Shown: positions 25,480-35,862, counted from the stretch's first letter. The stretch: 64,000 nucleotides of DNA from Clostridia bacterium (GCA_900770385.1 CAAGKK010000027.1:1-64000); one strand, 5' to 3'. Numbers and translations are program-made. Notes: generated by a model from the sequence alone, not told the origin.

Positions 25480-28400
25480 TTACTCAATACTTTTTAAACT
25501 ATCTATCATGTTAATTTTTTTTAAAGTAAAATGAATTATTTTGTTTACTAAAAATGTATATGTTGAAGTTATAATTATTGCATATGCATAACTTATAGCA
25601 GATATTTTTCTTCCAAATCTTAGCATTTCTGTTTCACATGTTGTAATTAAATATTTAGTTAGCATATATCCAAATATTAAACCTAAAGCTATTCCTAATA
25701 TTGTTAACATTATACTTTCTTTGTTTATATAATTATCAACTTCTTGATCATAAAATCCTAGTACTTTTAATGTTGCAATTTCTCTTTTTCTTTCACTTAT
25801 ATTTACATTTGCTAAATTATATAATACTACAAACGCTAATAAAGCTGCAGAAACTATTAATATAAGAACAACATAATTTAGTAAACTTAACATGTCTTCA
25901 ACCATTTTTATTAAACTACTGGTTAAATTTATTCCAGATACTTCATCATATAGTACAATACTTGCAGTTAATTTGTCTAATTCTTCATTTGAAATATTAT
26001 TAGTATTAATTAAAAGCATGTTTGTTTTGTAAGTTTCTTTCATTTGTTCTTCATATATATTCTTTGACATATACACATAATGATCAACATAATTTTCTAC
26101 TATTCCATCTATTTTAAAACTATACTGTATATCATTGTTATCTATTAGTTTAACTTCATCTCCCTTATTTAATTTTAATAACTCTGCCACTTTGTCTGTT
26201 ATTATTATTCCATTATCAGATATTTCTATCTTTTCTTTTGTTTTTTTATCTATTAAGTTTATAACTTTCTTTAAATCTTCTTTATTCTTAGGAATACTTA
26301 TCTTAACATCTCTTTGAGTATCATTTGCTAGTAATTTTCCTGTTTGCATATTTACTTCTACTGTATCTTTTATTCTTGTATCTTCTTTCAAATTTTTTAA
26401 TAAATTATTTATATTTTCTTCTGTATTAACAGTTATTGAAATATCATAACTATTTACTCTTTCAAATTGATTGTGAACAATATTTGTAATTGAATCTTTT
26501 AATCCAAATCCTGCTAAAATTAATGCTGTACATCCTGCTATTCCCATTATTGTCATAATAACTCTTTTTTTATATCTGAACAAATTTCTAATTGTTACTT
26601 TTTGTGAAAATTTTAATTTATTCCATAAAAATGTAACTCTTTCTAACAAAACTCTTTTTCCATTTTTAGGTGTTTTAGGTCTCATTAATACTGATGGCAT
26701 ATTTTTTAATTCCTTATAACTTACAACAAAAGTTGCTCCACCTATACACATAAATGCTATTATAATTCCTATTATTCCATATATTACTTTTAATTTTGCA
26801 TCAAACTCTGGTAAATAATATAATAAAGCATAAACGGTCCATATAATTGTAGGAATTAACTTTAGTCCTATGAACATTCCTATAATTCCTCCAATTATAG
26901 ATGCTAACATCGCATAAAAGATATATTTAAAAATAATTTTTAAATTTGTATACCCTAATGCTTTTAATGTTCCTATTTCTATTCTTTCTTCTTCAACCAT
27001 TCTAGTCATAGATGTTAAGCTTATTAATATTGCAATAACATAAAATAAAATCGGGAATACTCTTGATAAATTAACTATACTATTTATAGCTTGTGTTACA
27101 TTATTGTATCCTGTATTATCATCTCTATCTAATATATACCATTTTGCAACTTCTATTTTATCTATTTCTTTTCTGCTTTCATTTATTTTATCTTCCGCTT
27201 CTTTTATTTTATTATTAAATTCTTGCTTATTTTTATTTAATTCGTTTTTAGAATCTTCTAGCTTCTTTTCATTTTCTTTTATAGTATTATTTGCTTTTTC
27301 TATTTGGCTTTGCGCTTGAACAAATTTTTTATTAGCACTATTTTCCTCTGTTTTTAATTTACTTTTACTTGATTTTATTTGTTCCTCAGATTTTTTTATT
27401 TTTTCTTTTGCACTTATTAATTCTTGTTTTGCATTTGTTATTTGGTTTTCAATTTCTGATTTTTGTATTTTTAATTTTTTTATGTTTTGTTCAATTACTG
27501 TTGTATCTTCCCCAATACTTACTAGATAATCTTTTTGTTTGTTTAAATTTTCAATGTTTTTTTCTATTTCTGCTATTGAATTATCTGCTTGTTGCTTTTG
27601 ATAATTATATATTTCCTCTTCATTTTTAAGTTTACTTTTTGCGTCTGATACTTGTTTTTCTGCAGATTCTAATTCTTTTTTTGCTTTTTTAAACTCAATA
27701 TTTGATGTTTCTTTTGCTTTTTCTAATTGAGTTTTATTTGTTTCTACTTTTTGTTTTGCCTTTTTTAGTTCTTCTTCACCTTTTTCTATTTGTTTTTCTG
27801 CATCATCTAATTTAGTTTCTCCGCTATTTTTTTCTTTATTAAATTCATTTTGAGCATCATTTAATTTATTGTTTGCTTCTTCAATCAATTCATCATATCT
27901 TTGATTTTGCCTATCTTCTTTTATTTTTTCAATTTTCTGTTTTGCAATCTCTATTAACTCTTTATATTGAGTTGTATTCGTTTGCAAGTTTTTAGCATCT
28001 TTTACTTGTATTCCTATACTTGTATAATAATCTATGTTTATATTATTTATTGTATATGAAATACAATTTATAGTTCCGGAACCCAATTTACTATTTCCTC
28101 TGTCTGATGATATGTATAAAGGGCTTTCTGTTATTCCTACAATTGTTAGTTCTGTATTTTTAAAATTATTTTCTTTATCATTTACAAATATTCTATCTCC
28201 AATATTATATTTATATGTTTCATGAAATCTTCTATCTATGGTACATTCTAATGAATTTTCTGGCATAGATCCATCTATTAATATCGGTTCATTAATATTA
28301 TTTTTATCTATAAAATTAACTACATATTCTTTATTATTAATTGTAACCTCTGCATCTTTTTCTTTTATTCCATAAACTTTTCCTAAGTCTTCTATATTTT

Positions 28401-28650
28401 CTATCTCTGATACATCTTTATCTGTTAATCCTAAAGTTGAAACTATTTTTATGTCATATGTGTTTGTATTATCTAGATATTTATCTAAACTTTCTTGCAT
28501 GTCTGGACCTGTTGCATATAATCCTGCAAAAAAACCTACTCCTAATAGAGCCATAATTAATATAGATATAAACCTTCTTTTAGTATTTCCTATTTGTTTA
28601 ATACTGTTTTTTAATAGAACATTTCTCAAATTTCTTTTCACCTCTACCAT
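25480..28650 (-). CDS. ABC transporter permease with large coiled-coil insert
   Basis: This 1,056-residue protein has a first helix near 27-47, then an external domain. A long Lys/Glu-rich coiled coil occupies about residues 225-500 before the first FtsX domain (about 520-660, VEEERIEIGTLKALGYTN). A second helix and external domain follow, then a second FtsX domain (about 930-1050, SERKREIATLKVLGFYD). The external coiled coil probably reaches across the cell wall zone, as in other Gram-positive FtsX-type permeases. It overlaps the ATPase gene by seven bases, so both form one transporter of unknown cargo. Confidence 0.9.
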   Translation of the reverse strand: MVEVKRNLRNVLLKNSIKQIGNTKRRFISILIMALLGVGFFAGLYATGPDMQESLDKYLDNTNTYDIKIVSTLGLTDKDVSEIENIEDLGKVYGIKEKDAEVTINNKEYVVNFIDKNNINEPILIDGSMPENSLECTIDRRFHETYKYNIGDRIFVNDKENNFKNTELTIVGITESPLYISSDRGNSKLGSGTINCISYTINNINIDYYTSIGIQVKDAKNLQTNTTQYKELIEIAKQKIEKIKEDRQNQRYDELIEEANNKLNDAQNEFNKEKNSGETKLDDAEKQIEKGEEELKKAKQKVETNKTQLEKAKETSNIEFKKAKKELESAEKQVSDAKSKLKNEEEIYNYQKQQADNSIAEIEKNIENLNKQKDYLVSIGEDTTVIEQNIKKLKIQKSEIENQITNAKQELISAKEKIKKSEEQIKSSKSKLKTEENSANKKFVQAQSQIEKANNTIKENEKKLEDSKNELNKNKQEFNNKIKEAEDKINESRKEIDKIEVAKWYILDRDDNTGYNNVTQAINSIVNLSRVFPILFYVIAILISLTSMTRMVEEERIEIGTLKALGYTNLKIIFKYIFYAMLASIIGGIIGMFIGLKLIPTIIWTVYALLYYLPEFDAKLKVIYGIIGIIIAFMCIGGATFVVSYKELKNMPSVLMRPKTPKNGKRVLLERVTFLWNKLKFSQKVTIRNLFRYKKRVIMTIMGIAGCTALILAGFGLKDSITNIVHNQFERVNSYDISITVNTEENINNLLKNLKEDTRIKDTVEVNMQTGKLLANDTQRDVKISIPKNKEDLKKVINLIDKKTKEKIEISDNGIIITDKVAELLKLNKGDEVKLIDNNDIQYSFKIDGIVENYVDHYVYMSKNIYEEQMKETYKTNMLLINTNNISNEELDKLTASIVLYDEVSGINLTSSLIKMVEDMLSLLNYVVLILIVSAALLAFVVLYNLANVNISERKREIATLKVLGFYDQEVDNYINKESIMLTILGIALGLIFGYMLTKYLITTCETEMLRFGRKISAISYAYAIIITSTYTFLVNKIIHFTLKKINMIDSLKSIE

Positions 28651-29345
28651 TCAATATTTTCAATTGATTTTGGATTATTATTTATCTCTATTTTTTCTGC
28701 GGTTCCATTTTTAAAATGAATTATTTTATCTGCCATTGGTGCTATAGCTGTATTATGAGTAATAATGACAACTGTCATGTTTTCTTTTCTACAGGTGTCT
28801 TGCAATAATTTTAAAATTTGTTTTCCGGTTTTGTAATCTAATGCTCCTGTTGGTTCATCACATAATAACAACTTTGGATTTTTAGCTATTGCTCTTGCTA
28901 TAGCTACTCTTTGCTGTTCTCCTCCTGATAATTGAGATGGGAAATTATCTTTTCTTTCTTTTAGCCCTACTTTATCTAAAATTTTTTCAGCATCTAATGC
29001 ATCTTTGCATAATTGTGTTGCAAGTTCTACATTTTCTTTTGCAGTTAGGTTTTGAACTAAATTATAAAATTGAAACACAAAGCCTATATCTTCTCTCCTA
29101 TATTTTATTAATTCTCTATTATTTAATTTTGATATATCTTTTTTATCAACAGTTACCTTTCCTTTAGTTAGCCTATCCATACCACCCAAAATATTTAGTG
29201 TTGTTGTTTTTCCTGCTCCACTTGGTCCGACAATAACTACTAATTCCCCTTTTTCTATTTTAAAGTTTGTGTTGTTTAGTGCTTTAATTGTTACTTCTCC
29301 CATCTGATATTCTTTTATAACATTATTAAATTCTATATATGACAT
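28644..29345 (-). CDS. ABC transporter ATP-binding protein, LolD/MacB type
   Basis: This 233-residue ATPase has Walker A GPSGAGKTT at 40-48, signature LSGGEQQRVA near 143, Walker B LLLCDEPTGALD near 165, and an ITHNTA switch. The DEPTGALD form is typical of ATPases paired with FtsX-like permeases. Its permease is directly downstream and overlapping. It is preceded by the RusA-like gene at 18 bases. Confidence 0.93.
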   Translation of the reverse strand: MSYIEFNNVIKEYQMGEVTIKALNNTNFKIEKGELVVIVGPSGAGKTTTLNILGGMDRLTKGKVTVDKKDISKLNNRELIKYRREDIGFVFQFYNLVQNLTAKENVELATQLCKDALDAEKILDKVGLKERKDNFPSQLSGGEQQRVAIARAIAKNPKLLLCDEPTGALDYKTGKQILKLLQDTCRKENMTVVIITHNTAIAPMADKIIHFKNGTAEKIEINNNPKSIENIEW

Positions 29346-29363
29346 ATCTTCCTCCTATAAAGT

Positions 29364-29774
29364 TTAATATTCCTCTATCTTTATAAAAACTTTCTCTTCT
29401 TCTGAATAAATTTTTTCTAAATTTAATTTTGTAATTTGATTATCATCTTTAAATGCTAGTTTATTTAAAGCATCTAAAACAATCTTTGCTATATTATCTA
29501 TATCTGGCTTTTTAGTTGGACTTATATTACCTTTTAACATTTCTTCTTTTTGAGTTTTATTTGTATTTTTGGGAATACTAAAATATGCTTGGATAGTTAC
29601 TTTTATTCTATTTTCTAATGGATTTATTTTTCTATATTTTAATATAAAATACTGTTTTATTAGCTCTTCATATTCTTTAGTTTTAGTTGGTGTGTAAGCT
29701 ATTGCTGTTGTAGTATTTACTCTAGGTCTTCCCTTGCCTTTTACTTTTCCTGGTACTTCGAATTCGTATATCAT
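29364..29774 (-). CDS. rusA: RusA-family Holliday junction resolvase
   Basis: This 136-residue nuclease cuts four-way DNA junctions. The catalytic acidic cluster is D91 and D93 in KKPDIDNIAK with K97, plus a further Asp near 110-111 in LAFKDDNQIT. The basic GKGRPR near 13-18 and the C-terminal KIEEY ending are typical. RusA genes are commonly phage-derived, but no phage genes are nearby. It sits at the head of an operon with an ABC transporter; that grouping may be chance. Confidence 0.9.
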   Translation of the reverse strand: MIYEFEVPGKVKGKGRPRVNTTTAIAYTPTKTKEYEELIKQYFILKYRKINPLENRIKVTIQAYFSIPKNTNKTQKEEMLKGNISPTKKPDIDNIAKIVLDALNKLAFKDDNQITKLNLEKIYSEEEKVFIKIEEY

Positions 29775-29830
29775 AATAAACCTCCATTGTTAGTATATTG
29801 ATTATAACACTTATTTTCAAAAAATAAAAG

Positions 29831-29856
29831 AAAAAGGATTACAAAAGTAACCCTTT
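29831..29856 (-). terminator. Terminator of the MntP-TSCPD-YihY operon
   Basis: A ten-base stem with one mismatch (AAAGGATTAC versus GTAACCCTTT, AAAA loop) with a T-run on the minus strand, 12 bases beyond the YihY stop. Confidence 0.7.
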
Positions 29857-29867
29857 ATGCTGACATA

Positions 29868-30698
29868 TTATTGTATAATTTTTTTCGACAAAATCTCTGA
29901 AATTATTTTATTTATTGTTGCTCCAAGTAAAATACTATACATACAGGCATATATCCACATCATAGCTAGCACTATTGTTGTTAAACTTCCATACATTACA
30001 GAAAATCCTGTAAATAAATTTACATATATAGAATAAAAAATAGAAATCACATTACATGCAATGGCTGCAAATATAGCTCCTGGAATTTGATAAACCATTT
30101 TATATTTATGCTTTGGTATAAATTTGTATACATTAAGTAATACAAAAAATAATATAATAGTAGTAATAAGTACCTTATTTTTTAATAATGCATTAATGGC
30201 AGTACTAAATATATTAAATTTTTCTTGTAAGATAATATTTATTTGATTTCCAAAAACTACTATTAAAAGCATTAATATAATTAGTACTATAAATACAATT
30301 GTACAAATTGTAGCCTTAATTCTAAAATACATGAATTTTTTCTGCATATCAATTTCATATGCTGCATTTAATCCTTTGCATAACGCCAAAAAGCCTTTTC
30401 CTGCAGACCATAAAACAAAAATGGCAGATATCGTAATAGTACCTACTGATTTTGAATATACTTCTTTAATTATCCCTAAAATTGCTTCATTTAAAATATT
30501 ACCTGTAGAAATTTTTTCTATTATAATAAATAATGTTTTCTCATCTATTCCTACATATTTAGTTAAGGTTAATATTAACATTATTAATGGTATAAAAGCT
30601 AATAGTGTAAAATATGCACATTGAGCAGTATATTCATCAATATGGTTCTTTTGTAATTTATCTATTAATATATTAAATACATTAATTACTTTTTTCAT
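29868..30698 (-). CDS. YihY/BrkB-family membrane protein
   Basis: This 276-residue protein has six predicted helices. The AYFTLLAFIPLIMLILTL segment near 29-46, the WSAGKGFLALCKGLNAAY block near 95-112, and PGAIFAA...YGSLTTIVLAMMWIY near the end are signatures of the YihY (formerly ribonuclease BN) family. The function of this family in Gram-positives is unknown; the old RNase name is not supported. It is last in an operon after mntP and the TSCPD gene. Confidence 0.9.
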   Translation of the reverse strand: MKKVINVFNILIDKLQKNHIDEYTAQCAYFTLLAFIPLIMLILTLTKYVGIDEKTLFIIIEKISTGNILNEAILGIIKEVYSKSVGTITISAIFVLWSAGKGFLALCKGLNAAYEIDMQKKFMYFRIKATICTIVFIVLIILMLLIVVFGNQINIILQEKFNIFSTAINALLKNKVLITTIILFFVLLNVYKFIPKHKYKMVYQIPGAIFAAIACNVISIFYSIYVNLFTGFSVMYGSLTTIVLAMMWIYACMYSILLGATINKIISEILSKKIIQ

Positions 30699-30717
30699 AA
30701 ATCACCTTTACATATTA

Positions 30718-30975
30718 TTATTTATTCATATTTTTCTTTGCTTCTTCTAATGCAATTGCTAATTGGTCTGGACAAGATGTTGTTCTAAATCCACATGGTA
30801 TTCCTTTTAATCTTTTAATTGCTTCATCTATGTTCATTCCTTGTATTAATCTAGATACCCCCACAGTGTTTCCAGCGCATCCTCCAATTATTTTTACACT
30901 TTTTACAACATTTCCGTCCAATTCTATTATCATTTCTTGTGAACATACTCCTTTGGGTTTGAACCTATATTCCAT
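30718..30975 (-). CDS. TSCPD-domain protein (TIGR03905 type)
   Basis: This 85-residue protein contains the TSCPD motif in CGFRTTSCPDQLAIAL near 61-76 and GGCAGNTVGVSRLI near 32-45. The domain also ends some class II ribonucleotide reductases, where its cysteines bind zinc. The stand-alone form has no known activity. It lies between mntP and yihY with short gaps (15 and 19 bases). Confidence 0.9.
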   Translation of the reverse strand: MEYRFKPKGVCSQEMIIELDGNVVKSVKIIGGCAGNTVGVSRLIQGMNIDEAIKRLKGIPCGFRTTSCPDQLAIALEEAKKNMNK

Positions 30976-30990
30976 TTTTTTACCTCCTAA

Positions 30991-31548
30991 TTATTTTATT
31001 AAATGTTCTATTAATATTTTAATTCCCAATAATATTAATATTATTCCCCCTGCTAATTCTGCTTTTTTTTCGTATTTATCACCAAATACATTTCCTATTT
31101 TTACGCCAATAATAGATATTGCAAAAGTTATAATTCCTATTATTGATACAGCTGGTATAATATCTACTTTTAAAAATGCAAATGTTATTCCTACTGCTAA
31201 TGCATCTATACTTGTAGCAATTGCAAGTATTAACATATCTTTAAATTTTATACTATCATTTGATTCTTCTTTTTCTTTTGAATAGGCTTCTTTTATCATA
31301 TTAATTCCTATTACAGTCAATAATCCAAATGCAATCCAATGATCTACATTAGTTATTGCTTTTTCAAAATTAATACCCAAAAAATATCCTATTAAAGGCA
31401 TTAATGCTTGAAAAATTCCAAAATATGCTCCTATAATAATAGCATTTTTCCATTTCATTTTTTGCATTGCCAAGCCTTTACATATAGAAATTGCAAAAGC
31501 ATCCATTGCTAATCCTATACTTAAGATAACTAATTCTATTAGTCCCAA
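30991..31548 (-). CDS. mntP: Manganese efflux pump MntP
   Basis: The protein is about 185 residues with six helices. GLAMDAFAIS in helix 1 and ATSIDALAVGI in helix 4 carry the paired acidic sites of the MntP (DUF204) family, which exports Mn(II). The start is uncertain: in-frame TTG 31587, ATG 31563 and TTG 31548 exist. I prefer TTG 31548 because GAGGA lies eight bases before it and the protein then begins MGLIELVIL like typical homologues. Confidence 0.85.
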   Translation of the reverse strand: MGLIELVILSIGLAMDAFAISICKGLAMQKMKWKNAIIIGAYFGIFQALMPLIGYFLGINFEKAITNVDHWIAFGLLTVIGINMIKEAYSKEKEESNDSIKFKDMLILAIATSIDALAVGITFAFLKVDIIPAVSIIGIITFAISIIGVKIGNVFGDKYEKKAELAGGIILILLGIKILIEHLIK

Positions 31549-31587
31549 ATTCAACTTCCTCATTTCCGATTTTTGTATTAGAATCAA

Positions 31588-31645
31588 AAAGTTAGAGGCT
31601 AGAAAAAATTTTTATTACCTTCTAACATCTAACTTCTAACCTTTA
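31588..31645. repeat. TTAGAAGTTAGA-type imperfect palindrome
   Basis: GTTAGAGGCTAGAA on the left and TTCTAACATCTAACTTCTAAC on the right are near-complementary. Similar sequences occur at 46637-46695 and 56416-56478. It lies between mntP and the CorC-like gene and could act as a hairpin. Confidence 0.4.
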
Positions 31646-31648
31646 CAA

Positions 31649-32959
31649 TTATTCTTCTTTTTCTTCTTCTGGTATTATTTCTTTATTTTTACAAGCCTTT
31701 ACTTTAATGATTCTTTTATCTTCATATTCTTCTATTTTATATGTAACTTTATCTGTTTCTATTACTGGTTTTTCATCATCTAGTGGAATTCTTCCCATAA
31801 GTTCTATTAAGTACCCAGAAAGTGTATCATATTCTCCTTCTGGAATTTCTATTCCAAGAATCTTTTTTAGGTCATATATAGAAACATTTCCATTAATCAA
31901 AAATGTATTCTCGTCTATTTTTTCATATTCTAATTCCACTTCGTCATATTCATCGTATATGTTACCTACTAGCTCTTCTATTATATCTTCCATTGTTATT
32001 ATTCCTGATGTTCCACCATATTCATCTACTACTATTGCCATTTGTTTTTTATTTTTTTGTAAATCTCTAAATAGCTCATCAATAGGTTTGTTTTCTGAAA
32101 CAAAATATGCATCTCTCATTATATTTTTTACTTTTCCATCTTTTTGTTTCTTTAAGAATTTTATGATATCTTTGGTATATAATATACCTTTTATATCATC
32201 TATTGTTTCATCATATACTGGTATTCTACTATATTTAAAATCATCAATTTCTTCTAGTATATCAGAAATATTGCTTTTTATATCAACTGCAAATATTTCT
32301 GTTCTATGTATCATTACTTCTGATACTACTTTATCATTAAATTCAAAAACATTGTTAATTAGTTCTTTTTCTTCTTCTTCTATTGTTCCTTTTTCTTCTC
32401 CTACATCTACCATCATTCTTATTTCTTCTTCTGTTACAGTTTCTTCATTTTCTGCTGAAACTCCAAATATTTTAGAAATTAGGTTGGTAGAAGCTGTTAA
32501 TAATTTAACAAAAGGTGAAGTTATAACAGCTATTACTCTTATAACTCCTACTGTACCATATGCAATTTTTTCATAATTTTTCATTGCAATTCTTTTTGGA
32601 ACTAATTCTCCAAATACAAGAGTAAAATAAGATAATATAATAGTTATAATTACAATTGAAATGCTATTCCAAACACCAACTCCTAATGGAATTAAATTAT
32701 TTAATATTGGTGCTAACTCAGAAGCAAAGGTTTCTGATGCGAATGCACTTGATAAGAAACCTGCCAGTGTTATTCCTATTTGAATAGTAGCTAAAAACTT
32801 GCTTGGCTCTTTTATCATTTTATGAATTTGTTTTGCTTTTTTCTTCCCCTCTTTTGCTTCTTTTTCTATTTTAGCATCATTTAAAGATATAAAAGCAATC
32901 TCAGCCGATGCAAAATATGCATTTAAAGCTATTAATATTATTAATACAATTATTTGCAT
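31649..32959 (-). CDS. HlyC/CorC (CNNM-type) membrane protein with CBS domains
   Basis: This 436-residue protein has an N-terminal DUF21 membrane domain at about 1-190 (SAEIAFISLNDAKIEKEA, FGELVPKRIA), a paired CBS module at about 205-330 (VMIHRTEIFAVD, VDEYGGTSGIITMEDIIEE), and a C-terminal CorC/HlyC FAD-like domain ending near 425. Family members are linked to magnesium or cobalt efflux and are often mis-named hemolysins. It is upstream of nothing obviously related and 73 bases from ileS. Confidence 0.92.
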   Translation of the reverse strand: MQIIVLIILIALNAYFASAEIAFISLNDAKIEKEAKEGKKKAKQIHKMIKEPSKFLATIQIGITLAGFLSSAFASETFASELAPILNNLIPLGVGVWNSISIVIITIILSYFTLVFGELVPKRIAMKNYEKIAYGTVGVIRVIAVITSPFVKLLTASTNLISKIFGVSAENEETVTEEEIRMMVDVGEEKGTIEEEEKELINNVFEFNDKVVSEVMIHRTEIFAVDIKSNISDILEEIDDFKYSRIPVYDETIDDIKGILYTKDIIKFLKKQKDGKVKNIMRDAYFVSENKPIDELFRDLQKNKKQMAIVVDEYGGTSGIITMEDIIEELVGNIYDEYDEVELEYEKIDENTFLINGNVSIYDLKKILGIEIPEGEYDTLSGYLIELMGRIPLDDEKPVIETDKVTYKIEEYEDKRIIKVKACKNKEIIPEEEKEE

Positions 32960-33032
32960 AAACTCTTTCCTCTCTATTTTTAGAAATAAGAAGTTTTAAT
33001 AATTTATTTACTTTTTATTTCTAATTTTAATT

Positions 33033-35783
33033 TTATTTTAATGCTTCACTACATTTATGGCAGATTGTTGGGTTTTCTTTGTCTTCTCCAACAGTTGTTG
33101 AATACATCCAGCATCTTTCACATTTTTCACCTTCTGCAGGTTGTACATCTATTTTTAATTCATCTGCTTCTTTTATTTCTACTTCTGATACTATAAATAC
33201 TTCTTGTAATAATTCTGCTTTATTATTTAAAAATTCATAGTTTTCTTTATCTGCATTAATTATAACTTTTGCATTTAAAGAATGACCAATAATTTTATTT
33301 ATTCTAGCTAATTCAAGTGCTTTTGCTACTTCTTCTTTTATTAATAGTATTTTATTCCATTTTTCTTCAAGCTCTTTATTTTCATATTTTTCATTAGCAA
33401 CTGGCCAATATTCCATCATTATACTTTCAGTATTTTCTCCATTTTTGTGTGGCATATATTTCCATATTTCTTCTGCTGTATATGCTGTCATTGGAGCTAT
33501 TATTCTAACCAAGCCACTTAATATTTCGTACATAGCTGTTTGTGCAGCTCTTCTTTGAATACTATCCTTTTTGCTTGTGTAAAGTCTATCTTTTATTATA
33601 TCTAAATAGAAGTTACTCATATCTACAACGCAAAATGTATTTATTGCTTGATATGCCTTATTAAAATCATATTCGTCAAATGCCTTTGTACAGTCTTTTA
33701 TTAAATGATTTAATTTCATTAAAGCCCATTTATCTATTTCTTGCATTTTATCATATTCTACTGGTGAATTTACATCAAAGTCATTTATATTTCCTAATAT
33801 ATATCTTGCAGTATTTCTTATTTTTCTATAAACCTCTGCAACTTGTTTCATGATTGAATTTGATATACTAACATCTGATTTATAATCTGATGCTAATACC
33901 CATAATCTTAATATGTCTGCGCCATATTGTTTGATTAAAGTTTGTGGAGCTATTACATTTCCTATTGACTTTGACATTTTTCTTCCTTGTTCATCAACTG
34001 TGTATCCATGTGTTAATACTTCTTTATATGGTGCTTTTCCTTTTGTAGCTACTGATGTTAACATTGATGATTGAAACCATCCTCTATATTGATCGCTTCC
34101 TTCTAAATAAAGAGTTGCTTCTGGAAGACCTCTTTCTTCTAGTACACTCGCATGAGTTGAACCAGAATCAAACCAAACATCCATTATATCTGTTTCTTTT
34201 TTGAAATGTGTGCATCCACATGCTTCACATTTTGCTCCATTTGGCATTAATTCTTCTTCTGATAAATCAAACCATGCATTAGAGCCTTTTTCTTTAAATA
34301 TTTTTTGTATTTTAGCTAAACTTTCGTCTGTTACATATTCTTTTTCGCAATCAGCACAGTAGAAAATTGGTATTGGAACTCCCCATGTACGCTGTCTTGA
34401 GATACACCAATCATTTCTATCTTCTACCATTTTAGTAATTCTATCTTCTCCCCATGCTGGTATCCATTTTACAGTTTTTATAGCTTCTAAAGTTTCTTTT
34501 CTAAATCCATCTACTGATGCAAACCATTGATTTGTTGCTCTATATATAACTGGCTTTTTGCATCTCCAACAATGTGGATATGAATGCATTAATTCTTGTT
34601 TATGTAATAATAAGTTATGTTCTTCTAGCCATTGCAATATTGCTTTGTCAGATTTTGCATAAAACATTCCTGCAAAAGGTCCTGCCTCTTCTGTTTGATG
34701 TCCCTTTGCATCAACTGTAACTACTATATCTAGTCCGTTTTTTAATCCTGCTAAATAGTCTTCTTTACCATATCCAGGTGCTGTATGAACTGCACCTGTA
34801 CCAGTATCTAATTCAACTGCAACAGTATCTTCACTTCCAATTATTACTCTTGAAGTTCTATCTAAGAAAGGATGCTTGCAAAGAATTCCTTCTAATTCTT
34901 TTCCTTTAAATGTTTTTTCTATTTCATATTTTTCTATACCAGCTAATTCCATTACCTTTTTGACTAATTCTTTAGCCATTATATATTTTTCATTATTTGC
35001 TTTTATTATGCTATATTCAAATTCTGAATCTATTGTTATGCCCATATTTCCTGGTAATGTCCATGGAGTTGTAGTCCATATTACAACATAAGTATTTTCT
35101 TTATCAAATAATCCTTTAGAATCTTCTACTGGAAATTTTACATATGCAGATGTATTTTTTACATCTTTATATTCTATTTCTGCCTCTGCAAGTGCTGTCT
35201 CACATTCAGTACACCAGTATACTGGTTTTAAACCTTTATATATATATCCTTTTTTATACATATCAGCAAATACACCTACTTGCTTTGCTTCCATTTGAGG
35301 TTGATATGTTATATATGGATTATTCCAATCTGCTAATACTCCTAATCTTTTAAATCCTTCTGTTTGTTTTTCTATATAATCTTTATTAAAACTTTTACAT
35401 GTGTCTCTAAATTCGCTTACAGGGATTTCGTCTCTGTTTAATCCTAATGCTTGTATTGCTTTATTTTCTGTTGGCATACCATGTGTATCATATCCTGGTA
35501 TAAATGGTGTATAATATCCTCTTAGATTTTTATACCTTACTATTGTATCTTTTAATATTTTATTTAAAGCATGACCTATATGAATTTCTCCGTTAGCATA
35601 TGGAGGACCATCATGTAAAACAAATGGCTCTTTTCCTTCATTCTTTTTTAGCATTTTTTCATATAAACCTTTTTCAAATATTTCTTCTAATATCTTTGGT
35701 TCATTTTCTGGCAAATTTCCTCTCATAGGAAATTCTGTTTTGGGTAAGTTAAGTGTTGCTCCATAGTCTTTTTTTTCGCACAT
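33033..35783 (-). CDS. ileS: Isoleucyl-tRNA synthetase
   Basis: This 916-residue class I synthetase charges tRNA(Ile). HIGH is at 68-71 and KMSKS near 600 (GRKMSKSIGN). The CP1 editing domain lies between (TTTPWTLPGN, TGTGAVHTAPGYGKEDY). A C-terminal zinc finger uses CERCW and CHKC. The length matches bacterial IleRS. Expression is controlled by the T-box leader at 35822-36068, which senses uncharged tRNA(Ile). Confidence 0.97.
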   Translation of the reverse strand: MCEKKDYGATLNLPKTEFPMRGNLPENEPKILEEIFEKGLYEKMLKKNEGKEPFVLHDGPPYANGEIHIGHALNKILKDTIVRYKNLRGYYTPFIPGYDTHGMPTENKAIQALGLNRDEIPVSEFRDTCKSFNKDYIEKQTEGFKRLGVLADWNNPYITYQPQMEAKQVGVFADMYKKGYIYKGLKPVYWCTECETALAEAEIEYKDVKNTSAYVKFPVEDSKGLFDKENTYVVIWTTTPWTLPGNMGITIDSEFEYSIIKANNEKYIMAKELVKKVMELAGIEKYEIEKTFKGKELEGILCKHPFLDRTSRVIIGSEDTVAVELDTGTGAVHTAPGYGKEDYLAGLKNGLDIVVTVDAKGHQTEEAGPFAGMFYAKSDKAILQWLEEHNLLLHKQELMHSYPHCWRCKKPVIYRATNQWFASVDGFRKETLEAIKTVKWIPAWGEDRITKMVEDRNDWCISRQRTWGVPIPIFYCADCEKEYVTDESLAKIQKIFKEKGSNAWFDLSEEELMPNGAKCEACGCTHFKKETDIMDVWFDSGSTHASVLEERGLPEATLYLEGSDQYRGWFQSSMLTSVATKGKAPYKEVLTHGYTVDEQGRKMSKSIGNVIAPQTLIKQYGADILRLWVLASDYKSDVSISNSIMKQVAEVYRKIRNTARYILGNINDFDVNSPVEYDKMQEIDKWALMKLNHLIKDCTKAFDEYDFNKAYQAINTFCVVDMSNFYLDIIKDRLYTSKKDSIQRRAAQTAMYEILSGLVRIIAPMTAYTAEEIWKYMPHKNGENTESIMMEYWPVANEKYENKELEEKWNKILLIKEEVAKALELARINKIIGHSLNAKVIINADKENYEFLNNKAELLQEVFIVSEVEIKEADELKIDVQPAEGEKCERCWMYSTTVGEDKENPTICHKCSEALK

Positions 35784-35821
35784 ATTTTTTCCTCCTTTTT
35801 TATTAGTTGCAATACTGTAAT

Positions 35822-35862
35822 AAAAAAACTCGCCTTATATCTCTATAAGGGCGAGCTTTTTT
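35822..35862 (-). terminator. T-box regulated terminator ahead of ileS
   Basis: The stem GCTCGCCCTTATA/TATAAGGCGAG with a short loop is followed by seven T on the minus strand. It is the terminator half of the T-box switch; the T-box motif directly precedes it and can pair into the antiterminator. Confidence 0.9.

Noticed and set aside
29364..29774. Prophage remnant based on the RusA gene
   Set aside because: No integrase, capsid, terminase, lysis genes or attachment repeats are visible nearby.
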